From: CADEDH01 sp039201605 | GTDB taxonomy: Bacteria > Actinomycetota > Acidimicrobiia > Acidimicrobiales > SZUA-35 | DNA: 64,000 nucleotides | Reading direction: 5' to 3' | Assembly: GCA_039201605.1 (NCBI GenBank) | Contig: JBCCRO010000009.1 | Coordinates: 62,001-126,000 of the forward strand | Shown: positions 26,126-34,104 of the stretch, in pieces | Position numbering within the stretch: the first letter of the stretch is position 1 | Layout: each line of letters opens with the position of its first letter | Program-made: the position numbers and the translations under genes | Notes under the pieces: model-generated | What the model was told of the DNA's origin: nothing | Seen by the model: the letters and a program-made list of their open reading frames with translations, nothing else | Databases searched by the model: none

Positions 26126-26359
26126 TCAGACCTCGTCGATATCGGCGTCGTACCTCGGAGCCGAGCGCAGCGACGACACATAGCTGTAGACGACCACCAG
26201 CAGGAAGACGCCGCCGAACAGGCGGATGACGAGATCCAGCGCCGGACTGAACATCCGCTCGTCCGTCGCCACGGTGTAGACGACGGCCAGGGCGGCGAGC
26301 ATGGCGAACGCCTTCCACGCGAGATCACCACGGTCCACCGTCTGTTGTCGCCCAGCCAT
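26126..26359 (-). CDS. Small two-span membrane protein
   Basis: A 77-residue protein with two hydrophobic segments (AFAMLAALAVVYTVA and LVIRLFGGVFLLVVVYSYVS) and an acidic C-terminus ending DADIDEV. The ATG at 26359 is chosen because hydrophobic coding character begins there; the open frame continues upstream without good codon bias. Family unknown. Convergent with the DUF899 gene, stops 9 bases apart. Confidence 0.55.
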   Translation of the reverse strand: MAGRQQTVDRGDLAWKAFAMLAALAVVYTVATDERMFSPALDLVIRLFGGVFLLVVVYSYVSSLRSAPRYDADIDEV

Positions 26360-26772
26360 GGCTGTGACCATAGACCGCATCAAACAGCGGGATTTGCCGC
26401 CGCTCTGCGTAGTCCTCGGCAGAACGACCGGCCTTGCCGTCATAGGTTGAGCCTGCGCCGCTGACGACACGGCGGCGCTGGAGGGAAACCAACACATCGT
26501 TGTGGCGAGACGGGCCACGGCCGTCCGACAGCGCGGAGGGACCACGCACGACGTGGGCGCAGCTTCGGACCCGTGCGCTCGTCTCGCCACAACCCGCCCC
26601 CTCCCCGCTCACCGGGCGGCTCACCCGGCGCCAGCACATCTCCCCACGTCGGCACCGGCCGACGGCGGGCCTCGCCGGTAGCCTCGGAGAAGCGTCACCG
26701 ACCTCAGAGGCCACCCGCCTTTCTCCGGTCGGTCGTGACCCCCCAAGCATCCGCGCACCAGGAGGGCCTGCG
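26360..26772. other. Long leader region before the phosphomutase gene
   Basis: 413 bases without a supported gene, although the plus-strand frame happens to stay open. It contains a 95-base nested inverted repeat (26499-26593), a smaller hairpin CCGGG/CCCGG (26612-26628) and the AGGAGG ribosome site at 26760-26765. It likely includes the promoters of both the small membrane protein gene and the mutase. Confidence 0.6.
26499..26593 (+). ncRNA. Strongly structured RNA candidate (long nested hairpin)
   Basis: A perfect 14-base outer stem, GTTGTGGCGAGACG (26499-26512) with CGTCTCGCCACAAC (26580-26593), encloses further helices in register: CACGG/CCGTG (26516-26520/26571-26575), GTCCGA/TCGGAC (26523-26528/26565-26570), GCGC/GCGC (26531-26534/26557-26560) and CCACG/CGTGG (26542-26546/26552-26556) around a 5-base loop. 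About 36 base pairs in 95 bases, far beyond chance. It sits 180 bases ahead of the phosphomutase start, so it may be a cis-regulatory leader; a small RNA or a palindromic repeat element is possible. Strand assigned by position only. Confidence 0.5.
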
Positions 26773-28902
26773 ATGGCCGAGCGAAGTGTGACCGACCTGA
26801 AGAGCCAGATCGAGGCGGCTTTTCCCCAGACCGCGGCAGCCTGTGTCGCCAACATCACCCAGTGGACGTCGGGCCAGGTGCCACTGGTCCACGCTGCGGC
26901 CCTGGACGAGTTCCTCCGCAAGGCCCCGCTCGACCTCATCCACGATTCGTTCTGGCGGCGACTGCCTTTCGGCACCGGCGGCGTCCGGGGCACGGTGGGC
27001 TTCGGCCCCAACCGGGTCAACGCCTCGATCATCGCCCTCACCGCTCAGGCCCACTGCCAGTTCCTGGCCGGCGAGTACGGCGACCTGTCGCAGCACTCGG
27101 TGATCGTGGCCAACGACATCCGGGTCTTCAACGACGTCCGGCAGGTCTACGGCTTCCTCACCGAGAACGAGAACCCGCTGCTGGAGATCTCGTCACGGTC
27201 GCTGGCCTGGCTGGTGGCCAAGGTCTACGCCGCCAACGGTCTCACCGTCTACATGGGCGACCCCGACGATGACGACGCCTTCGTCACCACGCCGGAGCTG
27301 TCGTTCCTGATCCGTCACATGGGCGCCATGGGCGGCGTCAACATGTCGGCCTCGCATAACCCCCCGGACGATAACGGCATCAAGGTGTACGACGCCGGTG
27401 GCGGCCAGTACCTGCCCCCGCACGATCAGAAGCTGGCCGACGCTGCCGCCTCGATGTCGGAGGTGACGATCGCCGAGGATCTGCCCGAGGGCGCCATCGT
27501 CCCCATCCCGGCGAGCGCCGTCGAGGCCTACCAGCAGAGCTACCTCGACCAGTTCGACCGCCACGGCGCCCGCTCCACCGCCGGGGCCGAGCTGCTGTTC
27601 ACCCCCCTCAACGGCTGCGGCGAGCGGACGGTGGTGCCGATCCTGGAGGCGCTGGGCTACGACATCACCGTGCCCCCCGGTCAGGGCCCGGACGGCTCGT
27701 TCGCCATCATCCCCCTCCACGCCCCCAACCCCGAGGTGCCGGTGTCCACCCAACCGGCGCGCGACTTCGCCGACGAGGCGGGGCTCGACGTGGTGCTGTC
27801 GGCCGATCCCGACGCCGACCGTCTCGGCATCCAGTACCGCGATGAGAACGGCGTCTGGGTGCACGTCAACGGCAACCAGATCGCCACCGCCCTCGCCTAC
27901 TTCCTCGCCCTCGACCCCGAGGGCCCGCAGCTCCGGGGCGGCGTCTACCAAACGCTGGTGACCACGCTCGCCGTGCGCGAGATCGGCCGCCAGGCCGGGT
28001 CCAACCACGTCGAGGACGACCTCTACGTCGGCTTCAAGTACATCGCCGGCGCCCTGCTGCGCCGAGAGGACGCCGGGGTGACCGGGGACGACCTGATCGT
28101 CTTCGCCTGCGAGGAGAGCCACGGCTACCTGTCGACCGCCGCCGTGCGGGAAAAGGACGCCGTGTCGGCCGCCGGCTATCTGGCCGCCATCTACGAGCGG
28201 TCCAAGGCCAAGGGTCGGCATCTCGGTCACTACCTCGACCAGGTCACCGCCGCCGTCGGCGCCTTCGGCGACTGCGGTCGTTCGCTGGTGCTCGAGGGAA
28301 GCGCCGGTATGGAGTCGATCAAGAAGGTGATGGACACCCTCCGCACCGCTCCGCCGTCGACGCTGGGTCGCACCACGGTCACCGGCGTGGTCGACCACTG
28401 GCAGCCGGCCGAGGGCGTCCGCCTCCCGATCGACGAGGTGAGCGCCACCGAGGTCGCCGCCCGCAACATCGTGGTGTTCGACATCGAGGGCGGACGGATC
28501 ACGGTGCGTCCCTCCGGCACCGAGCCCAAGGTGAAGTTCTACGTCCAGACGCTACCCAGCCACTACACCCCGGACGACGCCGTCGACATCGCCCGCGAAG
28601 TCTACGGTCAGCTGCTCGCCATCCTCGATCTCGAACTGACCGACGCCGCCATCGATCTGCCCGACGTGCTCCCCGTGGCGACCAAGGTCACCTTCGACGC
28701 CGAGGTCGGCGCCGCCCTGGCCCCCCTGGCCGACGGCGACGCCGGCGCCGTGCTGGAGCCGGTGACGGCGGCGGTGTCGTCCCTGGTCCCGGGCGAGGGC
28801 GCTCTGCGGACGGTGAAAGCCAACGTGGCCGCCATGGCCCGCCAGGTCGACGGTGTCGACGGCGCCGTGTGTGACGAGTTCGTCTCGATGTTGGACGGCT
28901 GA
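26773..28902 (+). CDS. Phospho-sugar mutase (phosphoglucomutase/phosphomannomutase)
   Basis: A 709-residue alpha-D-phosphohexomutase with four domains. The phospho-serine loop is MSASHNPPDDNG (Ser194), the metal loop is ADPDADRLG, the sugar-recognition loop is CEESHGYL and the phosphate-binding loop is RPSGTEPKVKF. The protein is longer than standard PGM/PMM (about 570) because of a C-terminal extension of roughly 100 residues, mostly helical. ATG 26773 with AGGAGG 7 bases upstream decides the start. Interconverts hexose 1- and 6-phosphates, linking beta-PGM/GH65 sugar entry, glycogen and cell-wall precursors. GlmM follows 39 bases downstream, so the two mutases are likely one transcript. Confidence 0.93.
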   Translation: MAERSVTDLKSQIEAAFPQTAAACVANITQWTSGQVPLVHAAALDEFLRKAPLDLIHDSFWRRLPFGTGGVRGTVGFGPNRVNASIIALTAQAHCQFLAGEYGDLSQHSVIVANDIRVFNDVRQVYGFLTENENPLLEISSRSLAWLVAKVYAANGLTVYMGDPDDDDAFVTTPELSFLIRHMGAMGGVNMSASHNPPDDNGIKVYDAGGGQYLPPHDQKLADAAASMSEVTIAEDLPEGAIVPIPASAVEAYQQSYLDQFDRHGARSTAGAELLFTPLNGCGERTVVPILEALGYDITVPPGQGPDGSFAIIPLHAPNPEVPVSTQPARDFADEAGLDVVLSADPDADRLGIQYRDENGVWVHVNGNQIATALAYFLALDPEGPQLRGGVYQTLVTTLAVREIGRQAGSNHVEDDLYVGFKYIAGALLRREDAGVTGDDLIVFACEESHGYLSTAAVREKDAVSAAGYLAAIYERSKAKGRHLGHYLDQVTAAVGAFGDCGRSLVLEGSAGMESIKKVMDTLRTAPPSTLGRTTVTGVVDHWQPAEGVRLPIDEVSATEVAARNIVVFDIEGGRITVRPSGTEPKVKFYVQTLPSHYTPDDAVDIAREVYGQLLAILDLELTDAAIDLPDVLPVATKVTFDAEVGAALAPLADGDAGAVLEPVTAAVSSLVPGEGALRTVKANVAAMARQVDGVDGAVCDEFVSMLDG

Positions 28903-28941
28903 CCGGCAACGGTCGCCGCGGAGGAGCAGGTTGACAGTCCT

Positions 28942-30303
28942 ATGCCGATGATTCGCTTCGGAACCGACGGTATTCGCGGACGCTTCGGGGACGGCATCAC
29001 CGCCGAGGTGGCCTACGCCGTCGGGCGGGCCGCAGCCGAGGTGGTGGCCGATGGTGGTCGACTGGCCCTGGCCCGCGACACCCGGGAATCGGGCGACGAG
29101 CTGGCCCGGGCCGTGGTGGCCGGCGCCGCCTCGGCCGCCGTCGAGGTCGTCTATCTCGGGGTGGTCCCCACCCCGGTACTGGCCTCGGTCACCACCCGAG
29201 CCGGGCTCCCGGGGTGCATGATCACCGCCTCCCACAACCCCTACTTCGACAACGGTCTCAAGCTGTTCAACGCCGCCGGCCTCAAGCTGTCGGCCGACGA
29301 GGAGCGGGCGGTCGAGGGCGTGGTCAACGCCACGGTCGACGCCCTCGGCGACGAGCCGGTCGATCTCGGCCCCGGCGCCCTGGGGCCGGTCACGGTCAGC
29401 GCCGATGCCGGCGAACTGGTCGACGGCTACCTCAACGACGTGGTGACCCCCCACGCCGAACTCGATCTGTCGACGTTGCGGGTCGGCTTCGACTTCGCCC
29501 ACGGGGCGGGTTCGCATCTCGGGCCCCGGCTGTTCGACCGGTTCAAGCTGGGCGCCGTCCACTACCTGGGGGCCGAGCCCGACGGTCGCAACATCAACGC
29601 CGGCTACGGGTCGACGGCGCCGGAGGCGATCATGGCGGCGGTGACGGCCGAGGGACTCGACCTGGCCTTCGCCTTCGACGGCGATGGCGACCGGGTGCTG
29701 GCCATCGACGAGCGCGGCCGTCTGGTCGACGGCGACACCCTGATCGCCATCCTGGCCGGCGACCTTTCGGACCGGGGGCTCCTGGCCGACGACACCGTGG
29801 TCGTCACCACCTGGAGCAACCTCGGCCTACACAAGGCCATGGCCGCCCGCGACATCGCCGTTTCGCAGACCGAGGTCGGCGACAAGTACATCCTGGAGCG
29901 GCTCAACGAACGTTCGTGGTCGCTGGGCGGCGAGCAGTCGGGTCACATCATCCTGCGAGACCGGGCGACGACCGGCGACGGGATGCTGGTGGCGGCCGAG
30001 CTGCTGTCGGTGCTGGCCCGGGCCGTACGGCCTCTGGGCGAACTGGCCGACGAAGCGATGCAGCCGCTACCCCAGGTGGCCACCGCCGTTCGGGTCACCA
30101 CCCCACCCAAGGAGCTGGTGGCCCAGTTGGCCGACGCCCTGGCCGCCCAGCAGGCAGCCCTGGGCGACGACGGGCGCGCCGTCCTGCGGCCCTCGGGGAC
30201 TGAGCCCGTGGTTCGGGTGATGGCCGAGGCCCTCACCGTGGAGGGTGCGCAGGCCGTGGTGGATGCGCTGAGCGCTGCGGTGACCGAGCGCGACGCCGTC
30301 TAG
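28942..30303 (+). CDS. glmM: Phosphoglucosamine mutase
   Basis: A 453-residue GlmM, converting glucosamine-6-phosphate to glucosamine-1-phosphate for UDP-GlcNAc and peptidoglycan synthesis. Starts with the signature FGTDGIRGRFG, phospho-serine Ser97 in MITASHNPYFDNG, metal loop DGDGDR (246-251), the sugar loop GGEQSGHII and the phosphate loop RPSGTEP (416-422). Length is typical. ATG 28942 is used, though the Met two codons on (28948) is equally possible; GAGGAG lies about 16 bases upstream. Confidence 0.95.
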   Translation: MPMIRFGTDGIRGRFGDGITAEVAYAVGRAAAEVVADGGRLALARDTRESGDELARAVVAGAASAAVEVVYLGVVPTPVLASVTTRAGLPGCMITASHNPYFDNGLKLFNAAGLKLSADEERAVEGVVNATVDALGDEPVDLGPGALGPVTVSADAGELVDGYLNDVVTPHAELDLSTLRVGFDFAHGAGSHLGPRLFDRFKLGAVHYLGAEPDGRNINAGYGSTAPEAIMAAVTAEGLDLAFAFDGDGDRVLAIDERGRLVDGDTLIAILAGDLSDRGLLADDTVVVTTWSNLGLHKAMAARDIAVSQTEVGDKYILERLNERSWSLGGEQSGHIILRDRATTGDGMLVAAELLSVLARAVRPLGELADEAMQPLPQVATAVRVTTPPKELVAQLADALAAQQAALGDDGRAVLRPSGTEPVVRVMAEALTVEGAQAVVDALSAAVTERDAV

Positions 30304-30369
30304 GCGCCGGGCTCGATCCCGTCAGCTCAAAGCTCGCATTCCCTCGGCTTCAGCCGGCACTCATCCGCC

Positions 30370-30400
30370 GCCGACGATCGGCCGATACTCAGCCGTCGGC
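30370..30400. terminator. Hairpin between convergent glmM and the helical-protein gene
   Basis: GCCGACG (30370-30376) and CGTCGGC (30394-30400) form a 7-base perfect stem lying across the end of the minus-strand gene and 67 bases after the glmM stop. No T run follows; bidirectional terminator is a modest inference. Confidence 0.35.
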
Positions 30401-30802
30401 GCGGGAGATACCGGCTTCCTTCAGCACGGCGGCGGGCACGCCGACCTCGCGGAAGGCGGCGTAGGAGATGCCCTTGCGGGAGGCGTAGGACTTGGCCACC
30501 TTCACGAACTCATCCTCGAGTTCATTGAGGTCGGTGCCCTGGTCCATACGTTCCAGTTCCTCGGACAGATCGAGCTCCTCCTGCGCAAGCTGCAGGCGCT
30601 TGAGGGGATCTGCTGTCTCAAGCTGTTCGGCCAGCGTCTCCAGCCGGGCCTTTATGGATTCCTTGGTCCGCTTCCGACCCCGCTTGGGCCGGTTGGACTC
30701 GAGGGCCTCGAGATAGGCCCGGATCGCCCGACCTTCGGCTCGCCCCACTGCAAGGGCTTCCTTGTGGTCGGAGCTCATTGATTTCTTCGTCGTAGTTGCC
30801 AT
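30389..30802 (-). CDS. Conserved charged helical protein of unknown function
   Basis: A 137-residue soluble protein, nearly all helical and strongly charged. The middle (about residues 20-100) is a coiled coil of heptads such as SIKARLETLAEQLETADPLK, preceded by a basic patch RPKRGRKRTKES. The end, KGISYAAFREVGVPAAVLKE, looks like a small helix-turn-helix-like or HeH domain. This kind of protein is widespread in actinobacteria, but I know of no assigned function; DNA binding is inference. The ATG at 30802 has GAAAGG upstream; a start six codons earlier is less likely. A good promoter precedes it. Confidence 0.75.
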   Translation of the reverse strand: MATTTKKSMSSDHKEALAVGRAEGRAIRAYLEALESNRPKRGRKRTKESIKARLETLAEQLETADPLKRLQLAQEELDLSEELERMDQGTDLNELEDEFVKVAKSYASRKGISYAAFREVGVPAAVLKEAGISRADG

Positions 30803-30858
30803 TGGACGCCTTTCTTCCATCGGACCAGCCGATCGCCCCTGCGGCCGAATGATGAGGT

Positions 30859-30887
30859 TATCTAAACGTACTACCGAAACACAGCAA
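30859..30887 (-). promoter_or_regulatory. SigA-type promoter for the helical-protein gene
   Basis: Reading the minus strand, TTGCTG (30887-30882) and TAGATA (30864-30859) are separated by exactly 17 bases in a rare AT-rich patch, about 57 bases ahead of the ATG at 30802. Good match to the -35/-10 pattern of housekeeping promoters. Confidence 0.55.
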
Positions 30888-30935
30888 TGGTGATACCGCT
30901 GCGTCGCTCTTCGTGCAAAGGGGGCAGGCTGGGCG

Positions 30936-31364
30936 TCAGACCGAAGTCAAGATCATTGCCGCCGCAACCAGGCTCCGAAGCGACCAACCGACGGTGCGTA
31001 GCCAGTTGGTACGTACGAGTCGAGAGGCTGTTTCAGTGTCGAATCGCTCGGTCAGGATCCCATGGGCGGGGACCTGCAAGAAGATAGTACTACCGTGAAT
31101 TACCGCCAAAAGGATCAACCCGGCAAAGATGAGCCAGAGAGGCACACCCTCGGGGCGGATGGCCAGAATCGCCAGAGCGGAGACGCCCTCCACCGCCATG
31201 AACGGTCCTACCACCCATGAGGTGAGCCGGGTGTGCTGTTGCTCGTACGAGGTGAACTCCGACGCACCGACAGCGGTGAACAACGGGTAGTGCACGACCT
31301 GCACGAACCAAATGAGGCCTGCCATGGCCGCCGTCGCGACCAGGTGGATGACGAGGAGCAGCAC
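30936..31364 (-). CDS. Four-span integral membrane protein
   Basis: A 142-residue protein with four hydrophobic segments: LVIHLVATAAMAGLIWFVQV, the span before WVVGPFM, ALAILAIRPEG...LWLIFAGLILLAVIHG, and the closing AAAMILTSV. The pattern WFVQVVHYPLF near the N-terminus followed by HTRLTSW is shared by a family of small uncharacterised membrane proteins. GTG start 31364 overlaps the last base of the kinase stop, so it is co-translated with the Ser/Thr kinase. GC content is lower than its neighbours. Confidence 0.75.
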   Translation of the reverse strand: MLLLVIHLVATAAMAGLIWFVQVVHYPLFTAVGASEFTSYEQQHTRLTSWVVGPFMAVEGVSALAILAIRPEGVPLWLIFAGLILLAVIHGSTIFLQVPAHGILTERFDTETASRLVRTNWLRTVGWSLRSLVAAAMILTSV

Positions 31365-33889
31365 TAGGGGGTGACCGTGATCAGCAGTGTTCTATCAATC
31401 GAATTCGATGAAGCACCGGCTCCAGAAAGAGCGATGGAGTTCAGATCGTAGGACGCACCGGCGATGGGGAAACGCAGTGTCTCACTGGTCTGGTCGATCA
31501 CCGGGGCGTCGGCGTCATTCCCGCAGTCGTCGGTGAAGAGCGACTCGCCGTTGACCCCGTCGTAGCGGAGCTGCTCGGTGACATCGAGCAGCAGTTCCTG
31601 CTCCACCAGGCGCATCTCGATCTCCCAGTAGACCGAGATGTACTCGGCCCCGAACTGCTGACAGGAGATGCGCCAGGCCGGTGTCAGGCCCAGGCCGTGC
31701 TCGACGTTCTGCGGCTCCCGCAGCATCTCAACGCCATCGTTGCCGACGGCCGACACCGTCTGGACCAATTCGACCTGAGCCGAGCCGCCGGTGCGTAGGG
31801 ACGAGCGCTCGATATCGCTGGTGTTGCGGTCGTCGTCCTCGCCATCGCTCACGGCCCGAACCGTGATCTCGTGCAGTTCGAGCGGGCCGAGATTGCCGGG
31901 GGGACTCAGGGACCGACCGGGCTGGAAGGTGGCGACGTCGCCGTCGTAGCTCACCAGGTAGCCGACGATGTCGCGCCCGTTGCCCTCGGGCTCGGTCCAG
32001 GTCCAGGTGATGTCCTGACCGGAGACCCGGCCGTCGATCACCGGGGTGTCCGGTCGACCGTAGGGCGTGACCACCGCGCTGGTGGCGCTGGGCTCGCCCG
32101 GGCCCTCCACCCCGACGGCCCGCACCCGAACCGAGTAGGCGCTGCCGTTGTCCAGACCGGTCAGCTGGCGGGACTCGGGCAGCTCCTCCCAGTCGCTCCC
32201 GTTGACGCTGACCTCGTAGGTGAGGACGGGCTCGGAGTCGGACGGAGGGGCGGCGAAATCGATCGTCAGCTGGCTGTCGGCCTCGGTCACCGTGAGACCG
32301 CTGACCCGTTCGGGCAGGTCCTCACCACCGAGCAGGGCGACGGCACCGACCCCGAGGCCGATCAGGACCAGCAGACCGAGCAGGCCACCGACGAGGAGGA
32401 ACGCCCCTCGGCCACCCCCGGACGAGCCGTCCTGGGTGCCCGGGGGCACGGCGCCGGGCGGCGGACCCCCGGTGGCCACACCGGGTGCGGTGCCGTAGGG
32501 GGCTGCGCCGGGCCCGGCGGTGCTCGCGCCGTACGGATCGACCGCCGGCGCCTGGCCGGCGAAGCCCTGGACCGACGGCTGCTGTCGGGGCGGCTGGTAC
32601 TCCCCGGGCACCTGGTGGACGGGCCCCTGCTGCTGCGGCGGGGGCGTCTGGTACGACGGCGCCTGCTGATGCGGCGGCGGCCCCTGCTGCTGCGGCGGGG
32701 GCGTCTGGTACGACGGCGCCTGCTGATGCGGCGGCGGCCCCTGCTGCTGCGGCGGGGGCGTCTGGTACGACGGCGCCTGCTGATGCGGGGGCGGCGTCTG
32801 CTGGGCCGGAGGCTGGTGAGGCGGGGGCGTCTGGTGAGGCGGCGGGGTGTGCTGGGCCGGAGGCTGGTACGACGGGGCCTGCTGATGCGGGGGCGGCGTC
32901 TGCGACGGCGGGGGCGTCTGAGCGGCGAACCCCTGCGGCTGGTGGGCCCCGGGCGCTGGCGTGGTGGCCTGCGGGTAGGCGGCCTGGGTCTGGTCCGACA
33001 CCGAGGGCGGGGCGAAGGCGGTGGGCGCCGACCGGTCGGTGACACCGCCGGGGGCCACCTCGGTACCGCCGGCGTCGGCCGCCAGGGCCCGTTCGAGTTC
33101 GGCGGCGAAGGCCACGGCGGTCTGGGGGCGGGCGCCCGGGTCCTTGGCCAACGACGAGGCGACCAGATCGGCGATGGCGGCCGGAGCCCGGTCGGCCGGC
33201 ATCCGCGGGGCGTCCTCGTTGAGCAGCCGATACATCAGCGGGCTGAGGGAGTCGTCCTCCGGACGCCAGAACGGCGGCGTGCCCATGATGATCGTGTAGA
33301 GCGTCGAGCCGAGCGAGTACAGGTCGGACCGCTCGTCCCGCTGGTTCTGGAAGGTCTCGGGCGGGCTGTGGAGCCAGCTGGCCGAGATCTGGGTGGAGGC
33401 CGAGCCCGTCGAGTCGCGCAGGTAGGCGATGCCGAAGTCGGTGAGACGGGGCTCGTCACCGGCGAGGAGGATGTTCTCCGGCTTGATGTCGCGGTGGAGG
33501 ATGTCGGCCTCGTGGGCGACGGCCAGGGCTCGGGCCACGGCCACCATCTGCCGGGCGGCGGCCTGCCACGAGAGCGGCCCGCCGCTGCGGACCCGCTCGG
33601 CCAGCGTGCCGCCCTGGATCAAGGCCATCTCGATGTAGGGGCGCTCGTCGGGGGTGTAGCCGGCGCTGTAGACGTCGATCACGTGGGGGTGATCCGACAG
33701 CCGGCCCATGATCTTGCACTCGCGCTCGAACCGGCGACGGTCGGCGTCCGAGGTCAGCCGGTTGAGCACCTTGACCGCCACCCGTCGATCGAACTGGGTG
33801 TTGGTGGCGGCGTAGACGACGCTGAAGCCTCCGTGAGCGATGAGCTGGAGATCGGACAGGTGCGCGATCCCCAAGTCGGCCTGCGACAC
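31364..33889 (-). CDS. Membrane Ser/Thr protein kinase with Pro/Gln-repeat linker and FN3 domains
   Basis: About 841 residues. The kinase domain has VAVKVLNRL (Lys), HRDIKPENIL (catalytic loop), TDFGIAY and the APE-like SPPETF, in the first 280 residues. Then comes a roughly 200-residue Pro/Gln/His linker with 19-residue repeats, one membrane span (FLLVGGLLGLLVLIGLGVGA), and outside it two fibronectin type III domains and a C-terminal domain with one Cys pair. This is a PknB-like receptor kinase in layout, with FN3 in place of PASTA. GTG 33889 is chosen since GGAGGG lies upstream and the fold starts there; a GTG at 34027 would add 46 disordered residues. Confidence 0.9.
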   Translation of the reverse strand: MSQADLGIAHLSDLQLIAHGGFSVVYAATNTQFDRRVAVKVLNRLTSDADRRRFERECKIMGRLSDHPHVIDVYSAGYTPDERPYIEMALIQGGTLAERVRSGGPLSWQAAARQMVAVARALAVAHEADILHRDIKPENILLAGDEPRLTDFGIAYLRDSTGSASTQISASWLHSPPETFQNQRDERSDLYSLGSTLYTIIMGTPPFWRPEDDSLSPLMYRLLNEDAPRMPADRAPAAIADLVASSLAKDPGARPQTAVAFAAELERALAADAGGTEVAPGGVTDRSAPTAFAPPSVSDQTQAAYPQATTPAPGAHQPQGFAAQTPPPSQTPPPHQQAPSYQPPAQHTPPPHQTPPPHQPPAQQTPPPHQQAPSYQTPPPQQQGPPPHQQAPSYQTPPPQQQGPPPHQQAPSYQTPPPQQQGPVHQVPGEYQPPRQQPSVQGFAGQAPAVDPYGASTAGPGAAPYGTAPGVATGGPPPGAVPPGTQDGSSGGGRGAFLLVGGLLGLLVLIGLGVGAVALLGGEDLPERVSGLTVTEADSQLTIDFAAPPSDSEPVLTYEVSVNGSDWEELPESRQLTGLDNGSAYSVRVRAVGVEGPGEPSATSAVVTPYGRPDTPVIDGRVSGQDITWTWTEPEGNGRDIVGYLVSYDGDVATFQPGRSLSPPGNLGPLELHEITVRAVSDGEDDDRNTSDIERSSLRTGGSAQVELVQTVSAVGNDGVEMLREPQNVEHGLGLTPAWRISCQQFGAEYISVYWEIEMRLVEQELLLDVTEQLRYDGVNGESLFTDDCGNDADAPVIDQTSETLRFPIAGASYDLNSIALSGAGASSNSIDRTLLITVTP
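32624..32794 (-). repeat. 57-base tandem repeats coding for the kinase linker
   Basis: Three copies with a 57-base period (32624, 32681, 32738) are almost identical at the DNA level, the last diverging near its end. Each codes for 19 residues of the type HQQAPSYQTPPPQQQGPP. Degenerate half-units follow to about 32930. Copy number likely varies between strains. Confidence 0.88.
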
Positions 33890-34034
33890 GAGCCGTGTTC
33901 TCCCTCCATACCTCGGCTCCGGTGTCTGCCCCTGAGCCTTCCGAGGCTTCAGGTTAGTTGTCCACCGAGCTGTTGGTGAGTCGGACGGCGGCACACCGTC
34001 CCACGGCGCCACGGTCGCCGCCGTCACCCGGTCG

Positions 34035-34073
34035 GTCGGCGATGTCGGTCGGCGATGTCGGTCGGCGATGTCG
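34035..34073. repeat. Three perfect tandem copies of a 13-base unit
   Basis: GTCGGCGATGTCG occurs three times without gaps between the start of the Ser/Thr kinase gene and the end of the histidine kinase gene. It could be an operator array or a slipped-strand repeat; the 13-base period does not place copies on one helix face. Confidence 0.7.
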
Positions 34074-34104
34074 GCCCCTCGGGTGGCGCCATCGGCGCCC
34101 CGCT

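Noticed and set aside
32624..32794. Regular repeats that resemble a CRISPR array
   Set aside because: Contiguous 57-base units without unique spacers, in frame within the kinase linker.
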